A stretch of 27,395 bases of DNA from Planctomycetota bacterium (lineage in GTDB: Bacteria > Planctomycetota > Planctomycetia > Pirellulales > Thermoguttaceae): NCBI GenBank assembly GCA_018897395.1, contig JAHIKV010000202.1, forward strand, positions 1 to 27,395, in the 5' to 3' direction. Below, piece after piece: positions 24,970 to 27,395 of the stretch (positions are counted from its first letter, which is position 1; every line of letters begins with the position of its first letter). The position numbers were made by a program, and so were the translations under genes. The notes under the pieces were generated by a model. That model was not told the origin of the DNA, did not search any database, and saw only the letters and a list, made by a program, of their open reading frames with translations.

Positions 24970-25848
24970 TTATGCAAATGCTAGCTTGTGTTGCTCCTGG
25001 AAAAATAGCCGTCGAGCACCGGCCACTAAGATTTTGGCTTGAACCCAATTGCGCACTCGGCTGAAGCGACGGACCCAGGCGGGCAACGGTCCCAGTCCGC
25101 CGCCGGAGGATACCCAGGTGCCAAAATAACGTTCGATCGCGTTGCGTTGGTTGCATAACGCTCCGCCAAACGCGGTCGTGAGCAGTTCGATCGAGCGGAG
25201 CCGACCGGCACTTTGGCAACGATGACCCAATCCACCATGTCCTCGATCCTTCGTCTTTTTGGCCACCAACTGAAATCCCGCGTCGGCAGCCAAGTCGTAC
25301 AAGGGATTGGCGTCGTACTGCGAATCGGCCAGCAGGTAACCGGCGCCCGGCAAGGTAGGAATCAAATGACGTGCCATGGTTTTCTCGCTGACGTTCATAG
25401 GCGCCGGCCCCCAAGCGATCGGCATCGGCCCGCCGCCCCACACGGCGTGGAGTTTGCAACCCTTCTGGTTTCCGCCCGCGCCGCGGCCGTAACCTGCGTC
25501 GGGATCTTTACTTACACCGCTTACCGCAAGCGCCTTGCCGTCGATGATTTGCACCAGGCAACTGCCCGCCACGATCAACGCCAAGAGATGTTCCTCCACT
25601 GCGGTCATCAGTTCGACGGTCCTCGGCCGCCGCAATCGGCGGCTGAGTGTGCTTTGGGGCGGCAGCAACGCTGGCCGCAAGTCGTTCGGCCAGTGCTTTG
25701 GATCAGCGGCCCACCTGGTGGGACGATCATGCACCACCGCCCAGAAATAGGCCGCGAGCACATCCGCCGTCGCATAACGCCGTTCACCCCAGGGCTTGTC
25801 CAATTCTCGTGTCAAACGATACAGTATTCTCCAGAGTTCGCGTTCCAT
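24970..25848 (-). CDS. DDE transposase of the IS4/IS5-like superfamily
   Basis: This encodes 292 residues. A helical N-terminal domain (STLSRRLRR) is followed by an RNase H-like domain with DDE candidates: Asp in IIDGKAL (about 102), Asp in LLADSQYDANPLYD (about 182) and Glu in NAIERYFGTW (about 249). The R-N-A-I-E-R-Y-F block is typical for IS4/IS5-like transposases. The frame is intact from ATG 25848 to the stop at 24970, so it could be active. I could not find convincing terminal inverted repeats, so exact element ends are not given; the left end is probably near 24966. It lies directly behind the portal gene on the opposite strand. Confidence 0.88.
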   Translation of the reverse strand: MERELWRILYRLTRELDKPWGERRYATADVLAAYFWAVVHDRPTRWAADPKHWPNDLRPALLPPQSTLSRRLRRPRTVELMTAVEEHLLALIVAGSCLVQIIDGKALAVSGVSKDPDAGYGRGAGGNQKGCKLHAVWGGGPMPIAWGPAPMNVSEKTMARHLIPTLPGAGYLLADSQYDANPLYDLAADAGFQLVAKKTKDRGHGGLGHRCQSAGRLRSIELLTTAFGGALCNQRNAIERYFGTWVSSGGGLGPLPAWVRRFSRVRNWVQAKILVAGARRLFFQEQHKLAFA

Positions 25849-25916
25849 AATCCATCTCCTTGTGGAAGGTTTCCCAAACCAACAAGGTGGAGCGCGAACT
25901 CATTTATATCAAGCCA

Positions 25917-27395
25917 TGGTAACCGTTCACACCCCGGAGAGCAATGAAGGGGCTGATTGGAGGGCAAGGTGAGCTTCGACAGCAGCGGTGACGAAGGCAA
26001 AGGCGTTGCGGCGCTGTTGGCGGCAGGTCTCGATCACCGTCAGCATGGTTTCCACAAAACGACTGCCCGCCACGCTTTGCGTCCCGAACGACAGCTTCCG
26101 CCAAATCACCGCATGACGCAACGAACGCTCGCCGGCGTTGTTTGTCGGCTCAACCCCTTCGTGGCGCAAAAACGTCCACAACCAATGGCGATGCTCGTAC
26201 AACTCTCGGCACGTGCCGCGCACGTCTCGACTGCCGCTTTGGGTGCCGCGCAGCAGCAAGCGCTCCACCTTGCGGCGGACCGGACCCATCCGACGCAGCA
26301 GCGCCGCCCGCGTAATCCTGCCGGCGCGATAATCGGCCCAATGCTCGAACAACTCGCAGGTGGCGCGTCGCAAGCGATGCCCGAGGTGTTTCGCCTGGCC
26401 GTCACCGCCGTCGATGATCGCTTGAAAATCTCGTTTCAGATGCGCCCAGCACCACTGCAATCGCCCGAGCCGCCAGTACATTTTCGCCCGGTCGCAGATG
26501 ACGACGCCGCGAAACCGCTCGCCCAGAAAAACATCCAGCGCCGTCGCCTCGCGCGTCGGCCGCACCGCGAACACGGTGAACATCCGGGCCACGAACGTCC
26601 ACAACCACGCCTTGCCGTTTTCTTCCCTCGTCGCCGTTTCGTCGATGTTCAGATGCTCCTGCGCCGGCAGTTCGGCCGCCGCCTCTTCGTACGACGGCCG
26701 CAAGGCCGCCGTCACTTGAGTTTGCATTTTCACCGCCAATGCCGGGCAACACGGCTGCCCCAACAACGTGCCGAGGAACTCGGCCGTCCGCCGCTTGCTC
26801 TGGCGATAGTATGCCATCAGCAGCGCAGTGAACGCCATCAACCGCGGACCGGACTGGCCTTGCGGCACGCCGACGGGCAATTCCGCGCACGTCGTCTCGC
26901 CGCAGCAGGGACACGTCAGCCGATGCCGCTGATACTCGGTCACCAATGGCTTGATCTCGGGCAGTTCCCACACTTGATGCCGCAACGGCTCGGGATCGCT
27001 GCCCGAGAGCTTCTCGTTGCAACGCCGGCATTCGGCTGGCCGCAGCGGCACGACGTGGTCGCATTGGTCGGCGGGAATCAGCGGCCGCTGGTGTTTCTCG
27101 TGGCCGGGCTGCCCGCCGCGTTTCTTCTTGGATTTCCGTTTCTGCGGCTGCGGCCGGGCGTGCGGATGTTGCGTGCTAGGCGGCAGCGAGGAGTTCTGGG
27201 GCGTTTTTTGCCCTCGTTCAAGCTGCTCGACCCGCGCTTCCAACTCGGCGATTTTCGCCAGCAACAGTCGGATGATGGCCTGTGCTTCCGGTGTCTGGCG
27301 AGCGATGATTTCTTCCGTAATTTCAAGCGACATGCCACTTATGTCGCCGAAATCGCTCCGTGTGTCCAGATCAATTTATCAAAAAACGCCCCCAG
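25917..27395 (-). mobile_element. IS66-family element (ISBst12-like), right end beyond window
   Basis: One end is placed near 25917-25929, where ggtaaccgttcac resembles the usual terminal sequence of this group. The transposase gene fills the element and the other end lies past 27395 or in the last 60 bases. No tnpA or tnpB accessory gene is seen, as in the ISBst12 subgroup. Confidence 0.7.
25927..27333 (-). CDS. IS66-family transposase
   Basis: This encodes 468 residues. Domains in order are an N-terminal coiled coil (IAELEARVEQLERGQ, about 27-42), a Pro/Lys-rich basic stretch, a zinc-binding part with CRRCNEKL and CPCCGETTC, and the IS66 DDE domain: Asp in LNIDETA (about 231), Asp in VVICDRAKMY (about 276) and Glu in NNAGERSLRHAV (about 404). 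The length and the zinc-finger plan match IS66 transposases of ISBst12 type. The frame is complete, from an ATG at 27333, so it may be active. Insertion next to another transposase suggests this spot gathers mobile DNA. Confidence 0.95.
   Translation of the reverse strand: MSLEITEEIIARQTPEAQAIIRLLLAKIAELEARVEQLERGQKTPQNSSLPPSTQHPHARPQPQKRKSKKKRGGQPGHEKHQRPLIPADQCDHVVPLRPAECRRCNEKLSGSDPEPLRHQVWELPEIKPLVTEYQRHRLTCPCCGETTCAELPVGVPQGQSGPRLMAFTALLMAYYRQSKRRTAEFLGTLLGQPCCPALAVKMQTQVTAALRPSYEEAAAELPAQEHLNIDETATREENGKAWLWTFVARMFTVFAVRPTREATALDVFLGERFRGVVICDRAKMYWRLGRLQWCWAHLKRDFQAIIDGGDGQAKHLGHRLRRATCELFEHWADYRAGRITRAALLRRMGPVRRKVERLLLRGTQSGSRDVRGTCRELYEHRHWLWTFLRHEGVEPTNNAGERSLRHAVIWRKLSFGTQSVAGSRFVETMLTVIETCRQQRRNAFAFVTAAVEAHLALQSAPSLLSGV

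Overview
The window looks like a chromosomal segment of a planctomycete, most likely of the Pirellulales type. This is inferred from G+C-rich codon use, an hpnC-hpnD-hpnE squalene operon next to ispH, lipoproteins and pseudopilin-like proteins of planctomycete character, and a very high load of short interspersed repeats (tagtggatagt, attcatcatt and ctgaaaactga families, and hairpins such as CACTGGCTTAGCCAGTG). No taxonomic marker gene is complete enough here to prove the assignment.

Layout. Positions 1-2895 (+) hold the C-terminal part of SurE, a small lipoprotein and a membrane-anchored protein with a pseudopilin-like tail. Positions 3158-6745 (-) form a compact operon, read right to left: DUF457-type membrane hydrolase, exonuclease III, THEP1-type NTPase, PflX-type radical SAM protein and a SagB/nitroreductase-type flavoprotein. 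Two of its junctions are 4-bp ATGA overlaps. Positions 6899-9608 (-) carry a 5'-truncated rtcA remnant, an enolase-superfamily protein that seems to lack its catalytic residues, and ispH. Positions 9772-13215 (+) carry hpnC, hpnD and hpnE, which turn farnesyl diphosphate into squalene; IspH next door feeds isoprenoid precursors. tRNA-Lys(CTT), an HD-domain protein and a strong terminator follow.

Positions 14533-24916 (+) are a phage-derived cassette. In order it has an HTH/zinc-ribbon protein, a permuted NlpC/P60-like protein, a 35-residue membrane peptide, a secreted trypsin-like protease, two small membrane proteins, a ParB-like protein, an ABC-ATPase/GNAT fusion, a small terminase candidate, the large terminase, and the portal protein. 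A radical SAM region splits terminase from portal. No integrase, capsid or tail gene is visible. Two transposase genes, one of them IS66, end the window and may have cut the cassette.

The most unusual signal is how the repeats relate to genes. In at least six proteins a palindromic or tandem repeat lies inside the coding sequence, in frame and free of stops: HpnD, HpnE, the NlpC-like protein, the protease, the ParB-like protein and the ABC-GNAT fusion. Elsewhere a repeat starts at a gene's stop codon or ends at the next gene's start codon, so that stop codons and the usual Shine-Dalgarno position lie in repeat DNA. Two genes (rtcA and a SPL-type radical SAM gene) are broken exactly at hairpin elements.
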